A stretch of 64,000 nt of DNA from Pseudomonas sp. ADAK13 (GCF_012935715.1 NZ_CP052860.1:2046001-2110000), one strand, 5' to 3'; shown: positions 53,496-62,494, counted from the stretch's first letter. The notes: generated by a model not told the origin, from the letters alone. Made by a program: numbers and translations.

Positions 53496-54938
53496 TCAGC
53501 GCCCAGCCGTTTGCAACGGATACACCGACTCCCAGCCCCCGCCCAACGCCTTGTACAACCCGACCATGGCCAGGGAAACGCCGGTGGAGCTTTCCACCCA
53601 CTGCTCCTGAGTCGCCAGCAACGCACTTTGCACCGTCAGCACGTTGACGAAATCCACCACGCCTTCGACGTACTGGTGTTGCGCCGTGGTGAGGGCAATC
53701 TGGTTCTGGCGTACCGCTTCGGCAAGGCTGTCGCGGCGCAGTTGGCTGGCGTTGTAGCGGGTCAACTGGTCGTCGATTTCATGCCAGGCCCGCAGTACCG
53801 TTTGCTGGTAGGCCAGGGCCGCTTCCTGTTGCTGGGCTTCGCGCAAATCGAGCATGCCTTGCAAGCGACCACCGTTGAAAATCGGCAAGCTCAGTTGCGG
53901 GCCGAAGGCGAATGCCCGCGAACTCCACGAGCCGAAATCCGCCAGCTGCAACGCCTGGGAACCCACGCTGCCGGACAAGGTGATACGCGGGTAGAAGTCG
54001 CCCTTGGCCACACCGATGGAGGCGGTGGCGGCATGCAATCGCGCTTCGGCCTGGCGAATGTCGGGGCGCCGCTCAGCCAGTTGCGACGGCATGCCGATAG
54101 CGACCTGGCGTTGGGTTTGCGGTACGGCGGCGTCCTTGGACAGCTGGGCATACAAGGCTTGCGGTGGTTCACCCATCAGCAGGCTCAGGGCGTTGATCAA
54201 CTGGTCCTGGCGTTGCTGCAAGTCTGGCAGGCGCGCCTCGATGGCGGCGACTTGAGCGGCGGCTTCGGCGACGTCCAGGTCAGTGGCCACCCCGTCGGCC
54301 AGACGCAGCTGCGACAGCTTCAAACTGTGGCGGGCCACGTCGAGGTTTTGTTCGGTGACGGCCCGGGTGTTCTGCACGCCGCGAAGCTGGATGTAGTCCT
54401 GGGCGGTTTCCGCCAGCACTGATAACAGCACCGCGCGGCGGTCGTTTTCAGCGACTTGCAGGGTGGCGTCGGCGGCTTCGGTTTCGCGTTTTACCCGGCC
54501 CCAGAAATCCAGTTCCCAGGCAGCGGAGAAACCCATGTCCCACTGGTTGTAGGCCGCGCGGCCGTTCTTGCCCGACGCGTCGCTCAAGCCATCGGCACTG
54601 TTGCGCTGGCGCAGGTAATCGCCGGTGGCGTTGACGGTCGGGTAGCGCTCGGCGGTGATCACCTGGCGCGCGGCGCGGCTTTGTTGCAGGCGGCTGCTGG
54701 CGAGTTTCAGGTCGAGGTTATCGGTCAGCGCGCGACGTGTCAGCGCGGTGAGTTGCGCATCGTGGAACACTTCCCACCAGCGCTCCTCCAGCGGGTCGTT
54801 GACCGCGTGGCTGGCGGCTTGCTGGCCATGAGGCTCGGTCCATTGGCCGACGGGATTTTGCGGGCGCTGAAAGTCCGGGCCGACGGTGCAGGCGCTCAGG
54901 CTGAGCAGGCTTAAGGTAAACCAGGCGAGGTGTCTCAT
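53496..54938 (-). CDS. Outer-membrane efflux lipoprotein, NodT type (second pump)
   Basis: A 480-residue outer-membrane channel protein with lipobox LSAC (Cys17) and 'VGPDFQRP'. Two OEP repeats of helical hairpins (about 55-255 and 265-465) form the trimeric tunnel. It is a distant paralogue of the channel at 39215-40657, of equal length. It overlaps the HlyD-type adaptor gene by 4 bases and ends the three-gene emrB-like, emrA-like, channel operon. Its stop lies 74 bases before the start of the iron sigma gene, so read-through into that unit is possible. Confidence 0.9.
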   Translation of the reverse strand: MRHLAWFTLSLLSLSACTVGPDFQRPQNPVGQWTEPHGQQAASHAVNDPLEERWWEVFHDAQLTALTRRALTDNLDLKLASSRLQQSRAARQVITAERYPTVNATGDYLRQRNSADGLSDASGKNGRAAYNQWDMGFSAAWELDFWGRVKRETEAADATLQVAENDRRAVLLSVLAETAQDYIQLRGVQNTRAVTEQNLDVARHSLKLSQLRLADGVATDLDVAEAAAQVAAIEARLPDLQQRQDQLINALSLLMGEPPQALYAQLSKDAAVPQTQRQVAIGMPSQLAERRPDIRQAEARLHAATASIGVAKGDFYPRITLSGSVGSQALQLADFGSWSSRAFAFGPQLSLPIFNGGRLQGMLDLREAQQQEAALAYQQTVLRAWHEIDDQLTRYNASQLRRDSLAEAVRQNQIALTTAQHQYVEGVVDFVNVLTVQSALLATQEQWVESSTGVSLAMVGLYKALGGGWESVYPLQTAGR

Positions 54939-55993
54939 TGCTGCGCCACCTCACGTGGCTGGGCGGCGGCGTGGGTGTTGACGCTGGCTTCCACCGACAT
55001 GCCGACCCGCAGGCGCTCGGTCAGTGCCTGGCCGGGTTCCAGGATGATTTTCACCGGAATGCGCTGCACCACCTTGGTGAAGTTGCCGGTGGCGTTGTCG
55101 GGCTTGACCGAGGCAAACGTCACCCCGGTGGCCGGCGCCAGGCTTTCGAGGTGCCCCTTGAGCACTTCGCCATCGAGGCTGTCGACCTTCACGTCCACCG
55201 TTTGGCCTGCGTGCATGTGGGACAGTTGGGTTTCCTGGAAATTGGCCACCACGTAGGCCTCGGCCAGGGGTACCACAGCGAGGATCTTGCTGCCCGGCGT
55301 CACATAGGCGCCGACCCGCACCGCCCGCTCGCCGACCATGCCGTCTACCGGCGCGACGATGCGGGTGTACGACAACTGATAGCTGGCCATTTCCAGCGCC
55401 GCCTGGGCGCGTTTCAGGCCACCTTCTGCCGCATCCCGCTGGGCGCTGAGGATTTCCACTTGCTTGCGTTCGGCCGCCAGCACCGCCGTGGCATTGGCCA
55501 GGCGCGCGGTGGCCTGCTCGATGCGGGTCTTGGCTTGCTGGGCGTTTTGTACGGTACCGGCGCCTACGCCCGCGAGGTGGTTGTAGCGGTTCAGTTCATG
55601 TTCGGCAAATGCCACTTCGGCGCGATCCGCCGCCACGGTGGCCTGGGCCTGGGCAATCACCGAGCTTTGCCGTTCCAGGGTCGCCGTGGCATTTTTCAGC
55701 TGCGCCTGGGCCACCAGCGTATCGGCATCGGCCGCCTGGGCAGCGGCACGGAAGTCACGGTCATCGATCAGCGCCAGCAACTGCCCGGCCTTGACCCGCT
55801 GGTTGTCGTCCACCAGCACTTCCTTGATGAAGCCGGCCACACGCGGTGCCACCAGGGTGTAGTCAGCGGCGACGAAGGCATCGTTGGTGCTCTGGCGCTT
55901 GCTGCCGAACACGCCCGGCGCCAGCAGGTAAACCAGCACCCCCACGGCAAACACAGTGATGACGGTTACAGCGATTTTGTCTTTGCGTTTCAT
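54935..55993 (-). CDS. HlyD-family adaptor, EmrA-like
   Basis: A 352-residue periplasmic adaptor with one N-terminal membrane helix (about 8-28). Two lipoyl half motifs (TLVAPRVAGFIKEVLVDDNQRV and IVAPVDGMVGERAVRVGAYV) lie on either side of a long coiled coil (about 80-205, rich in Ala, Gln and Lys). It couples the DHA2 transporter upstream to the channel downstream. There are 26 bases between the transporter stop and its ATG, and a 4-base overlap with the channel gene. Confidence 0.92.
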   Translation of the reverse strand: MKRKDKIAVTVITVFAVGVLVYLLAPGVFGSKRQSTNDAFVAADYTLVAPRVAGFIKEVLVDDNQRVKAGQLLALIDDRDFRAAAQAADADTLVAQAQLKNATATLERQSSVIAQAQATVAADRAEVAFAEHELNRYNHLAGVGAGTVQNAQQAKTRIEQATARLANATAVLAAERKQVEILSAQRDAAEGGLKRAQAALEMASYQLSYTRIVAPVDGMVGERAVRVGAYVTPGSKILAVVPLAEAYVVANFQETQLSHMHAGQTVDVKVDSLDGEVLKGHLESLAPATGVTFASVKPDNATGNFTKVVQRIPVKIILEPGQALTERLRVGMSVEASVNTHAAAQPREVAQQ

Positions 55994-56019
55994 AGCAATC
56001 CTTTTGGCTCAGTGAGCAA

Positions 56020-57555
56020 TCAAGTCGGCGCGCGGGGCGGATAAATCCGCGTCGGCATCCAGAAAATCAGCAGGATCAACGCCGCCGCGACACCGGCCAT
56101 GACGTAGTAGAGATCCGAAGAGGTGAGCACCGCGGCCTGCTCGTGCAGCCGATGGGCGAGGCCGGCGGCATCGCTGTCGGCCAGGGGCGAGTTGCCCAGG
56201 CTGTCCACCAACATGGTCGAGTGGAAATGCAGGCGGTGGGTCGTCAGGGCGTCGAGCACGCCGGTGGCGACCACGGCAGCCAGGCCTTTGACGGTGTTGA
56301 ACCAGGCCGAGGCGAACGGCCCGTCCTGGGGTGTGATGCTGCCGGTAGAGAGCATCAGCAGCGGCAGCACCGCCATCGGTTGCCCGAAGATTTGCAGCAG
56401 TTGCAGCACGTAGAAATCATCGCGAATCCAGGCCGACGTCAACTGCGCGCCGCCCACGCACGACAGGATCAACATGCTCAAGCCGATGCCCAATACCCAG
56501 CGGCAATCGACCCAGCGCAGGTTGCACAGCGCCGCCACCAACGGCAGCGCGATCAACTGCGGCAGCGCCATGATCAGCATCACCGGGGCGGTTTGCAGCG
56601 GGCGGTAGCCTTGCACCTGAGCCAGGTAGCTGGACGGAATGATGGTCACCGCCAGCAGCACTATCAGCACCCCGGCCAGTACGATCAGCGCGAATGACAG
56701 GTTACGAATGCCGAGCATCTGCAACTTGAAAAACGGCATCGGGTGCGACCACTCGTTGATCATGAACAGCACCAGCAGCACCAGGCCGCCGATCAACAAT
56801 GAGGTAATCAACGGCGACTCGAACCAGTCCAGCCGATTGCCCTGCAACAGGCCGATCACCAGCATGCAGATCGCCGGAAAACCCAGCAGCAAGCCACGCC
56901 AGTTGAACTGCTTGAAACGCTCAAGGCGCAGCGGGTCCTGAGGCAAGCCGTAGGCCACGGCCGCCATGGCCAGCAGGCACGGCCCGACGATCTGCCAGAA
57001 CGCCCATTGCCAGCCGACGTATTCAGTCCACATTGCCGCCAGCGGTGTGCCGAGGCTGGGGCCGAACGTCGCCGTCAGGGCGTAACCCGCCAGGCCGTAG
57101 AGTTTGACGTTGGCGGGCAGGAAGCGCAGGGCCACGGTCATCAGCATCGGCGGCAACGCGCCGCCGGCCAGGCCTTGCACGGTGCGCAACACCAACAGGC
57201 TTTCGTAGTTCGGTGCGAACGGGCACAGCACGCCGAGCACGGTGAACAGGCCGATGGCACAGAGGGTGAAGCGGCGCAGGGAAAAGGTCACCGAGCACCA
57301 CGGCGCGAACGCCATGGCCGAGACGGAGGTGGCCGTGTAGGCGGCTACCAGCCAGGTGCCTTCGTCGAAGCCGATGTACATCGCACCGCGAATATCGGCG
57401 AGGGCGACTTTGGTCACCATCTCGTTGAGGCCGGACACCAGTACCGCGAGCAATACGCCCACCAGGCCGATGATGATGCGTGGACCGAAAACGGGCGGGG
57501 CGATGGCGGTCGGCTTGGCTGCGGCCAGGGGTGCGGGAGCAGCGAGGGACGTCAT
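56020..57555 (-). CDS. MFS multidrug transporter, DHA2/EmrB-like
   Basis: A 511-residue, 14-helix proton-driven exporter. The N-terminal half shows 'SGLNEMVTKVALADIRGAM', 'TWLVAAYTATSV' and the motif C-type stretch 'GLAGYALTATFGPSLGTPLAAMW', all typical of the DHA2 group. Together with the adaptor and channel it forms a tripartite pump spanning both membranes. The substrate is unknown; EmrAB itself exports hydrophobic uncouplers and drugs. A dyad lies about 70 bases upstream of its start, and a LysR-type gene lies beyond a REP doublet. Confidence 0.9.
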   Translation of the reverse strand: MTSLAAPAPLAAAKPTAIAPPVFGPRIIIGLVGVLLAVLVSGLNEMVTKVALADIRGAMYIGFDEGTWLVAAYTATSVSAMAFAPWCSVTFSLRRFTLCAIGLFTVLGVLCPFAPNYESLLVLRTVQGLAGGALPPMLMTVALRFLPANVKLYGLAGYALTATFGPSLGTPLAAMWTEYVGWQWAFWQIVGPCLLAMAAVAYGLPQDPLRLERFKQFNWRGLLLGFPAICMLVIGLLQGNRLDWFESPLITSLLIGGLVLLVLFMINEWSHPMPFFKLQMLGIRNLSFALIVLAGVLIVLLAVTIIPSSYLAQVQGYRPLQTAPVMLIMALPQLIALPLVAALCNLRWVDCRWVLGIGLSMLILSCVGGAQLTSAWIRDDFYVLQLLQIFGQPMAVLPLLMLSTGSITPQDGPFASAWFNTVKGLAAVVATGVLDALTTHRLHFHSTMLVDSLGNSPLADSDAAGLAHRLHEQAAVLTSSDLYYVMAGVAAALILLIFWMPTRIYPPRAPT

Positions 57556-57619
57556 GAACTACAACTCGGAATAGGAAATACCCGAGCAGTTTAATAAGGC
57601 TTAGACATGACAAAAAGTG

Positions 57620-57640
57620 ACTTATAGGAAGCTTATAAGT
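57620..57640. promoter_or_regulatory. Dyad upstream of the MFS pump operon
   Basis: ACTTATA-N7-TATAAGT is a perfect 7-bp inverted repeat 65-85 bases upstream of the pump's ATG. The spacing and AT-rich arms suit a dimeric repressor or a LysR-type activator site. No regulator is assigned, though the LysR gene next door is the obvious candidate. Confidence 0.45.
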
Positions 57641-57675
57641 GCACCAGACGCAACGATCAAAAGGTATGCGATCTC

Positions 57676-57763
57676 TGTGGGAGCCGGGCTTGCCCGCGAT
57701 GGCATCACCTCGCTATTCCTGAAAAACCGGGTCGCCCGCATCGCAGGCAAGCCAGCTCCCACA
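57676..57763. repeat. REP doublet (REPIN), GTGGGAGC..GGCTTGCC class
   Basis: TGTGGGAGCCGGGCTTGCCCGCGATGGC and the inverted CGCATCGCAGGCAAGCCAGCTCCCACA flank a short spacer with a CGGGTCGCCCG stem. Same class as 4819-4924. It lies just past the LysR stop codon. Confidence 0.88.
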
Positions 57764-57784
57764 TTGACCGAGCTCACTTCCGAC

Positions 57785-58705
57785 TCACGTGGGTTGCGCT
57801 TCTTGCCACGTCGCCTCGCAGCATTCGCGCATGGTTTCGCGCAGCCATTTATGGGCCGGGTCTTTGTCGAAGCGCGGGTGCCAGGCCTGGGTCAGCACCA
57901 GGGTCGGCAGGGAGATAGGCAGGGTAAACGCCCGCAGCGGCAGCTTCAGGCGATTGGCGCTGTAGAGCGCTTCCTTGGGTACCGGCAGGATCAGGTCCGA
58001 GTCGGGCAGCATGAACATCGCGCCGTGAAACCCCGGGGCGATCATCGCGACCCGGCGTTCCAGGCCCTGGGCATTCAAGGCGGTATCGATCGGCCCGCGG
58101 GCGATGCCGCGCCGGGAGATGCTGATGTGGGAATAGCTGGCGAACCGTGCGGCGGTAATCTCTCCATCGAACAATGGGTGCCCTTCCCGCGCCAGCCCGA
58201 CAAAGGTGGTGGTGAACAGGTTCTGTACCTTCACTTCCGGGGTGATCGGCATGGTGTTGCCCACCCGCAGGTCAAGCCGGCCTTCACGCAGGGCTTCATC
58301 GTCGGTGTCGCCCTCGGGCACAAAGCGCAGTTCGCACAGCGGTGCCATGCGCTCCATGGTATCGAACAGCCGACCGCCATACACACCGACAAAGAAGTCA
58401 TTGGCCCGCACGCTGAACCGCCGGCGCAGGGTGCGCAGGTCTACGTCGTCCGCCGAGCGAAACAGCAGCGCCGCCTGTTCCACCACGTTACGCACCTGGC
58501 CTTGCAACTCCAGGGCCTTGGGCGTCGGCACCAGGCCGCGACCGGCGCGCACCAGGATCGGGTCGCCCACCGCCTCACGGATGCGTGTGAGGGTGCGGCT
58601 CATGGCGGCCGGGCTCAAGTTCATCCGCCGCGCGGCGCCCACCACACTGCCCTCGTCGAGCAGCGCGTCGAGGGCGACCAGCAGGTTCATGTCGGGTAAT
58701 TGCAT
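57785..58705 (-). CDS. LysR-type transcriptional regulator
   Basis: A 306-residue regulator with an N-terminal winged helix-turn-helix (about 1-62; LDEGSVVGAARRMNLSPAAMSRTLTRIREAVGDPILVR) and a C-terminal effector domain (about 90-295). The ATG of MQLPDMNL is preferred to one three codons earlier, though neither has a strong ribosome-binding site. It is bounded by a REP palindrome upstream and a REP doublet downstream, which separate it from both neighbours. It could act on the MFS pump downstream or on the dioxygenase/ABC genes upstream; nothing in the sequence decides this. Confidence 0.88.
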   Translation of the reverse strand: MQLPDMNLLVALDALLDEGSVVGAARRMNLSPAAMSRTLTRIREAVGDPILVRAGRGLVPTPKALELQGQVRNVVEQAALLFRSADDVDLRTLRRRFSVRANDFFVGVYGGRLFDTMERMAPLCELRFVPEGDTDDEALREGRLDLRVGNTMPITPEVKVQNLFTTTFVGLAREGHPLFDGEITAARFASYSHISISRRGIARGPIDTALNAQGLERRVAMIAPGFHGAMFMLPDSDLILPVPKEALYSANRLKLPLRAFTLPISLPTLVLTQAWHPRFDKDPAHKWLRETMRECCEATWQEAQPT

Positions 58706-58756
58706 GCCAAGCACTCGTGATCGGTTGGGAGTGAACTTGGCGCAATCGTAGCAGAC

Positions 58757-58786
58757 TGTGGCGAGGGAGCTTGCTCCCTCGCCACA
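58757..58786. repeat. Single perfect REP palindrome
   Basis: TGTGGCGAGGGAGC-TT-GCTCCCTCGCCACA is a 30-base palindrome with perfect 14-bp arms. It is the same class as at 112 and 3525, but here the two units meet without spacer. It lies between the ABC permease stop and the LysR start and could end the upstream operon. Confidence 0.9.
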
Positions 58787-58801
58787 GGATGGGTGTTTCA
58801 G

Positions 58802-59650
58802 TCAGCGCTGCATGCCCCAGCGCTTCACGGTGACGCGCTCCAGGGTGTCAAACACCAGGTTCTCCACCAGCAGGCCGATCAGGATCACCACCGCCAACCC
58901 GGCAAACACCTTGTCGGTGTACAGCTCGTTGCGGTTCTGGAAGATGTACCAGCCCAGCCCGCCCTTGCCGCTGGTGGCGCCGAATACCAGTTCGGCAGCA
59001 ATCAACGTGCGCCAGGCAAACGCCCAGCCGATTTTCAGCCCCGCGAGGATCGACGGCAGCGCGGCCGGGATCAGGATGAACAACACGAAGCGCATGCCTT
59101 TGAGGCCATAATTGCGGCCGGCCATGCGCAGGGTTTCCGAGACACCGAGGAACCCGGAATAGGTATTCAGCGCCAGCGCCCACAGCACCGAATGCACCAG
59201 CACGAAGATCAGGCTGTTCTGCCCCAGGCCAAACCACAGCAGCGCCAGCGGCAGCAGGGCAATCGCCGGCAACGGGTTGAACATCGAGGTCAGGGTGCTC
59301 AGCAGGTCGCGGCCCAGTTGGGTCGACACCGCCAGCGTCGTCAGGGCGAACGCCAGCACAATGCCGATCAAATAGCCTTTGATCAGCACCACCAGCGAGA
59401 TGCTGACCTTACTCAACAGCTCGCCGCTGGCCATGCCGTCGTAGAACGCGCTCAGCGTCTGCAGGAAGCTCGGCAGCAGCAGGTCGTTGTTCTGATAACG
59501 GGCGGCCGCCTCCCACAGGATCGCGAGCACGAGCAGGATCAGGCTTTTACGCAGCCAGCCTTGTTGCCACAGGCGCTGACGCCACGGCAATTCGCGTTCA
59601 ACGCGAACACCGGGCAACGGTTCGAGAGTGATTTCATATTCCTGGCGCAT
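58802..59650 (-). CDS. ABC transporter permease (TauC/SsuC-like)
   Basis: A 282-residue inner-membrane permease with about six helices and the EAA-type loop in 'LGVSETLRMAGRNYGLKGMRFVLFILIPAALPSILAGLKIGWAFAWRTLIAAE', characteristic of the taurine/aliphatic sulfonate/nitrate importer family. It passes substrate handed over by the binding protein at 60516. It lies 12 bases after the ATPase gene and is the last of a four-gene operon. A REP palindrome follows the operon. Confidence 0.9.
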   Translation of the reverse strand: MRQEYEITLEPLPGVRVERELPWRQRLWQQGWLRKSLILLVLAILWEAAARYQNNDLLLPSFLQTLSAFYDGMASGELLSKVSISLVVLIKGYLIGIVLAFALTTLAVSTQLGRDLLSTLTSMFNPLPAIALLPLALLWFGLGQNSLIFVLVHSVLWALALNTYSGFLGVSETLRMAGRNYGLKGMRFVLFILIPAALPSILAGLKIGWAFAWRTLIAAELVFGATSGKGGLGWYIFQNRNELYTDKVFAGLAVVILIGLLVENLVFDTLERVTVKRWGMQR

Positions 59651-59662
59651 GGTGAAAACCCT

Positions 59663-60514
59663 TCAATAAGCGATGCGGATATCGGCGAAACCCAGCTCGG
59701 TTTCCGCCTCGGGCGCTTCATCAAACAACAGCCGATGAATGCGCCGCGCCGAAGCCTGGAACGCCACACCGCCGAGGCTGTGAAGGTCGTATTGATGGCT
59801 GTGGATTTCCGCCCGCACCCGGCCCGGATGCGGCGACAGCAACAGGATGCGGTTGCCCACCACCAGCGCTTCTTCGATGGAGTGGGTGACGAACAACAGG
59901 GTGAAACGCACCTCTTCCCAGAGCAGCAGCAGCTCTTCCTGCATCTTGCGGCGGGTCAGGGCATCGAGGGCGGCGAAGGGTTCGTCCATCAGCAGGATTT
60001 TCGGCTGCATGGCCAACGCCCGGGCGATCGCCACGCGGGCTTTCATGCCGCCGGACAGAGTGTGCGGGTAGGCGTCGGCGAACGCCGTCAGGCCGACTTT
60101 TTCCAGGTAATACAGCGCCCGCTCTTCGGCCTCGCGACGCTTGAGAGTCTTGGAGGCCAGCAGCGGAAACATGACGTTCTGCTTGACGGTTTTCCACGGC
60201 GGCAGTTGGTCGAATTCCTGGAACACCACGATGCGATCCGGGCCCGGTTGCTCGACTTTTTGCCCGAGCAGACGAATCTCGCCCTCGCACGGTTTGATAA
60301 AGCCGGCGATGGATTTCAGCAGCGTGGATTTGCCGCAGCCCGAAGGCCCCAGCAGTACAAAGCGGTCGGCCGGGTCGATCGCGAAACTGACCTGGTGGGT
60401 GGCCCGCACGACCCGTTCAGGCGTGCGGTATTCAAGGCTGACTTTATCCACCGAAAGCAGGGCTTCGGTAGCCGTCGGGTTGCTGGCCGTGTGGCCTTGC
60501 AAGGGCGCGTTCAT
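59663..60514 (-). CDS. ABC transporter ATP-binding protein (TauB/SsuB-like)
   Basis: A 283-residue ATPase powering the importer. Walker A is GPSGCGKST (56-64), the signature is LSGGMKARVAIARAL and Walker B is ILLMDEPFAALD, followed by the switch His in 'FVTHSIEEA'. It belongs to the same family as TauB, SsuB and NrtD. It starts 1 base after the binding-protein stop and precedes the permease by 12 bases. A C-terminal extension of about 40 residues beyond the ATPase fold is usual for this subgroup. Confidence 0.92.
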   Translation of the reverse strand: MNAPLQGHTASNPTATEALLSVDKVSLEYRTPERVVRATHQVSFAIDPADRFVLLGPSGCGKSTLLKSIAGFIKPCEGEIRLLGQKVEQPGPDRIVVFQEFDQLPPWKTVKQNVMFPLLASKTLKRREAEERALYYLEKVGLTAFADAYPHTLSGGMKARVAIARALAMQPKILLMDEPFAALDALTRRKMQEELLLLWEEVRFTLLFVTHSIEEALVVGNRILLLSPHPGRVRAEIHSHQYDLHSLGGVAFQASARRIHRLLFDEAPEAETELGFADIRIAY

Positions 60515-60515
60515 G

Positions 60516-61541
60516 TCAGCTCCCTTGCAGCGGTTTGGCGTCCTGGAAGAAGTAATCCTTCCACGATTCGGGTTTGTTTTTGATCGCGCCGACGCGGTAG
60601 AGGAATTCCGCCAGCGGGTAGGTATTTTTCGGGGTGACGCTGAATTCGAACTGCGGGTTCTCGATGATTTTCAGCAACTCGGCACGGTCGATCTTGGCCT
60701 TGGTCACGCGGATGTAGGTGTCGGCGGCGGCGCCTTTGTCGTTCTGGGCGAATTGTGCCGCTTCGGTCAGTGCCTCGACGAACGCCTTGTAGGTTTTCGG
60801 GTTGTCGTTGCGGAATTTCTCGGTGGCGAACAGCACCGTCGGCGAGTTCGGCCCGAGGATGTCATAGGAGTTGAGCACCACGTGCACGTTCGGGTTGGTC
60901 AGGGCCTGTTCCTGGAACGGCGGGTTGGAGAAATGCCCGGTCAGTTCGGTACCACCGGCAATCAGCGCAGCGGTCGCATCCGGGTGCGGAACGGCGACGG
61001 TGTACTTGTCGAGGCGATTGAATTCCTTGTCGCCCCATTGCTTGGCAGCGGCGTATTGCAGGAAACGCGACTGCACGGAGACGCCCACCGCCGGCACCGC
61101 AATGCGGTCTTTTTCGGTGAAGTCCGCGATGGTCTTAACCTTGGGATTGTTGCTTACCAGGTAGTACGGGAAGTTGCCCAGGGAGGCGACGGCTTTCACG
61201 TTCTGTTTGCCGTGGGTGCGGTCCCAGATGGTCAGCAGCGGGCCAACACCGGCCCCTGCAATGTCGATGGAGCCGGAGAGCAAGGCGTCGTTGACGGCTG
61301 CACCACCGGACAATTGGGTCCAGTCGACCTTGATGTCGATGCCTTCCTGCTTGCCGTACTTCTCGATCAGGTTCTGGTCGCGCACCACGTTGAGCAGCAG
61401 GTAGACGATGCCGAACTGCTCGGCGATGCGAATCTCGCCTTCGGCCTGGGCGGCGGCAGGTGCAACCAGGCTGCCGGCCAGCAGGCTGATGCCCAGGCCA
61501 ACCGTGGCGGCCAGGCGCGCAAATGGGATTTTCTTGGACAT
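60516..61541 (-). CDS. ABC transporter substrate-binding protein (TauA/SsuA-like)
   Basis: A 341-residue periplasmic receptor of the NMT1/SsuA fold. The signal peptide (about 1-32, ending PAAAQA) is followed by 'IRIAEQFGIVYLLLNVVRDQNLIEKYG', 'SGSIDIAGAGVGPLL' and 'VPAVGVSVQSRFLQYA', typical of this group. The start is the ATG of MSKKIPFA with GGAG 7 bases upstream; an ATG two codons earlier lies 1 base from that site, and the long reading to 61679 runs inside the dioxygenase gene. The ligand is probably an organosulfur compound, judged only from the neighbouring dioxygenase. Confidence 0.9.
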   Translation of the reverse strand: MSKKIPFARLAATVGLGISLLAGSLVAPAAAQAEGEIRIAEQFGIVYLLLNVVRDQNLIEKYGKQEGIDIKVDWTQLSGGAAVNDALLSGSIDIAGAGVGPLLTIWDRTHGKQNVKAVASLGNFPYYLVSNNPKVKTIADFTEKDRIAVPAVGVSVQSRFLQYAAAKQWGDKEFNRLDKYTVAVPHPDATAALIAGGTELTGHFSNPPFQEQALTNPNVHVVLNSYDILGPNSPTVLFATEKFRNDNPKTYKAFVEALTEAAQFAQNDKGAAADTYIRVTKAKIDRAELLKIIENPQFEFSVTPKNTYPLAEFLYRVGAIKNKPESWKDYFFQDAKPLQGS

Positions 61542-61555
61542 GGTCATGCTCCGGA

Positions 61556-62449
61556 TCAGAAAGGCGCGTCGCCCTGGATGGTGGTGCGGTACAACTTGCG
61601 CCGCAGGTGGCTCGGGCAGCCGGCCGCCAGGTGGATCAGCGAACGGTTGTCCCAGAACACCATGTCGTGGGGCTGCCACTGGTGGCGGTAGATGTTTTCC
61701 GGCAGCACGCTATGGGCGTAGAGCTGGGCCAGCAAGTCGCGGCTTTCATCTTCCGGCAGGCCGACGATGCGGGTGGTGAAGCCCTCACTGACGAACAGCG
61801 CCTTGCGGCCGTTTTCCGGGTGGGTGCGCACGATCGGGTGCACCACTTCCGCCACTTGAGCCAGTTGCTCTGGGGTGAGGGTTGGGCGCCAATTGCCTTC
61901 GAATTTGGTTTCGCTATAGCGTGCGGTGTACGAATGCGCAGCACTGCGGCCTTCTACGGCCTTGCGCAGGGGCTCGGGCAGGTTGTCCCAGGCTTTGTGC
62001 ATGTCGGCGAACAACGTGTCGCCACCCTCGGACGGCAGCTCCTGGGCATGGAGCATCGAGCCCAGGCTCGGCAACTCTTTATAGGAAAGGTCCGAGTGCC
62101 AGAATTTGCCGGCATCTCCCAGGCCGATGGATTGGCCGTTTTCGATGATGTTGGAGACGATCAGGATTTCCGGGTGGTTGGCCAGCAGGAACTGTTTGAG
62201 CACATGGATTTGCAGCACACCGAAGCGGCGGCTGAAGGCGATCTGTTGTTCGGGGGTGATGCGTTGGTCGCGGAAGACCACGACGTGATGGTCCAGATGC
62301 GCGCGGTGAATGCGCGCGAAGTCCTGGTCGCTGACCGGGCGGGTCAGGTCCAGGCCAATGATCTCGGCACCGACGCTGCCGGGAAATGGACGGATCTCGA
62401 AGGTTTGTGTGGTGTCGGTCGCTGTTGGAACAGTAGAGGTGGCAGACAT
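61556..62449 (-). CDS. TauD/TfdA-family Fe(II)/2-oxoglutarate dioxygenase
   Basis: A 297-residue cytoplasmic dioxygenase that should hydroxylate its substrate next to sulfur and so release sulfite or sulfate. Iron ligands are His118 and Asp120 (FWHSD) and His273; Arg284 fits the 2-oxoglutarate-binding Arg of TauD. Aligned by eye to E. coli TauD, His82 and Arg288 match the sulfonate-binding His70 and Arg270, but Lys85 and Gly114 stand where TauD has Tyr73 and Asn95, which contact the taurine amine. I therefore expect a sulfonate or sulfate ester other than taurine. It is first in the operon, with GGGAG 7 bases before the ATG. Confidence 0.85.
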   Translation of the reverse strand: MSATSTVPTATDTTQTFEIRPFPGSVGAEIIGLDLTRPVSDQDFARIHRAHLDHHVVVFRDQRITPEQQIAFSRRFGVLQIHVLKQFLLANHPEILIVSNIIENGQSIGLGDAGKFWHSDLSYKELPSLGSMLHAQELPSEGGDTLFADMHKAWDNLPEPLRKAVEGRSAAHSYTARYSETKFEGNWRPTLTPEQLAQVAEVVHPIVRTHPENGRKALFVSEGFTTRIVGLPEDESRDLLAQLYAHSVLPENIYRHQWQPHDMVFWDNRSLIHLAAGCPSHLRRKLYRTTIQGDAPF

Positions 62450-62494
62450 GAGTTCACTCCCGGGCGGTCAGGAGAGTGACTTTATAGTCATAAG

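Noticed and set aside
58802..62449. Naming the cluster tauABCD
   Set aside because: Gene order differs (the dioxygenase is first), no taurine regulator is present, and the dioxygenase lacks the amine-contact residues of TauD. I kept family-level names.
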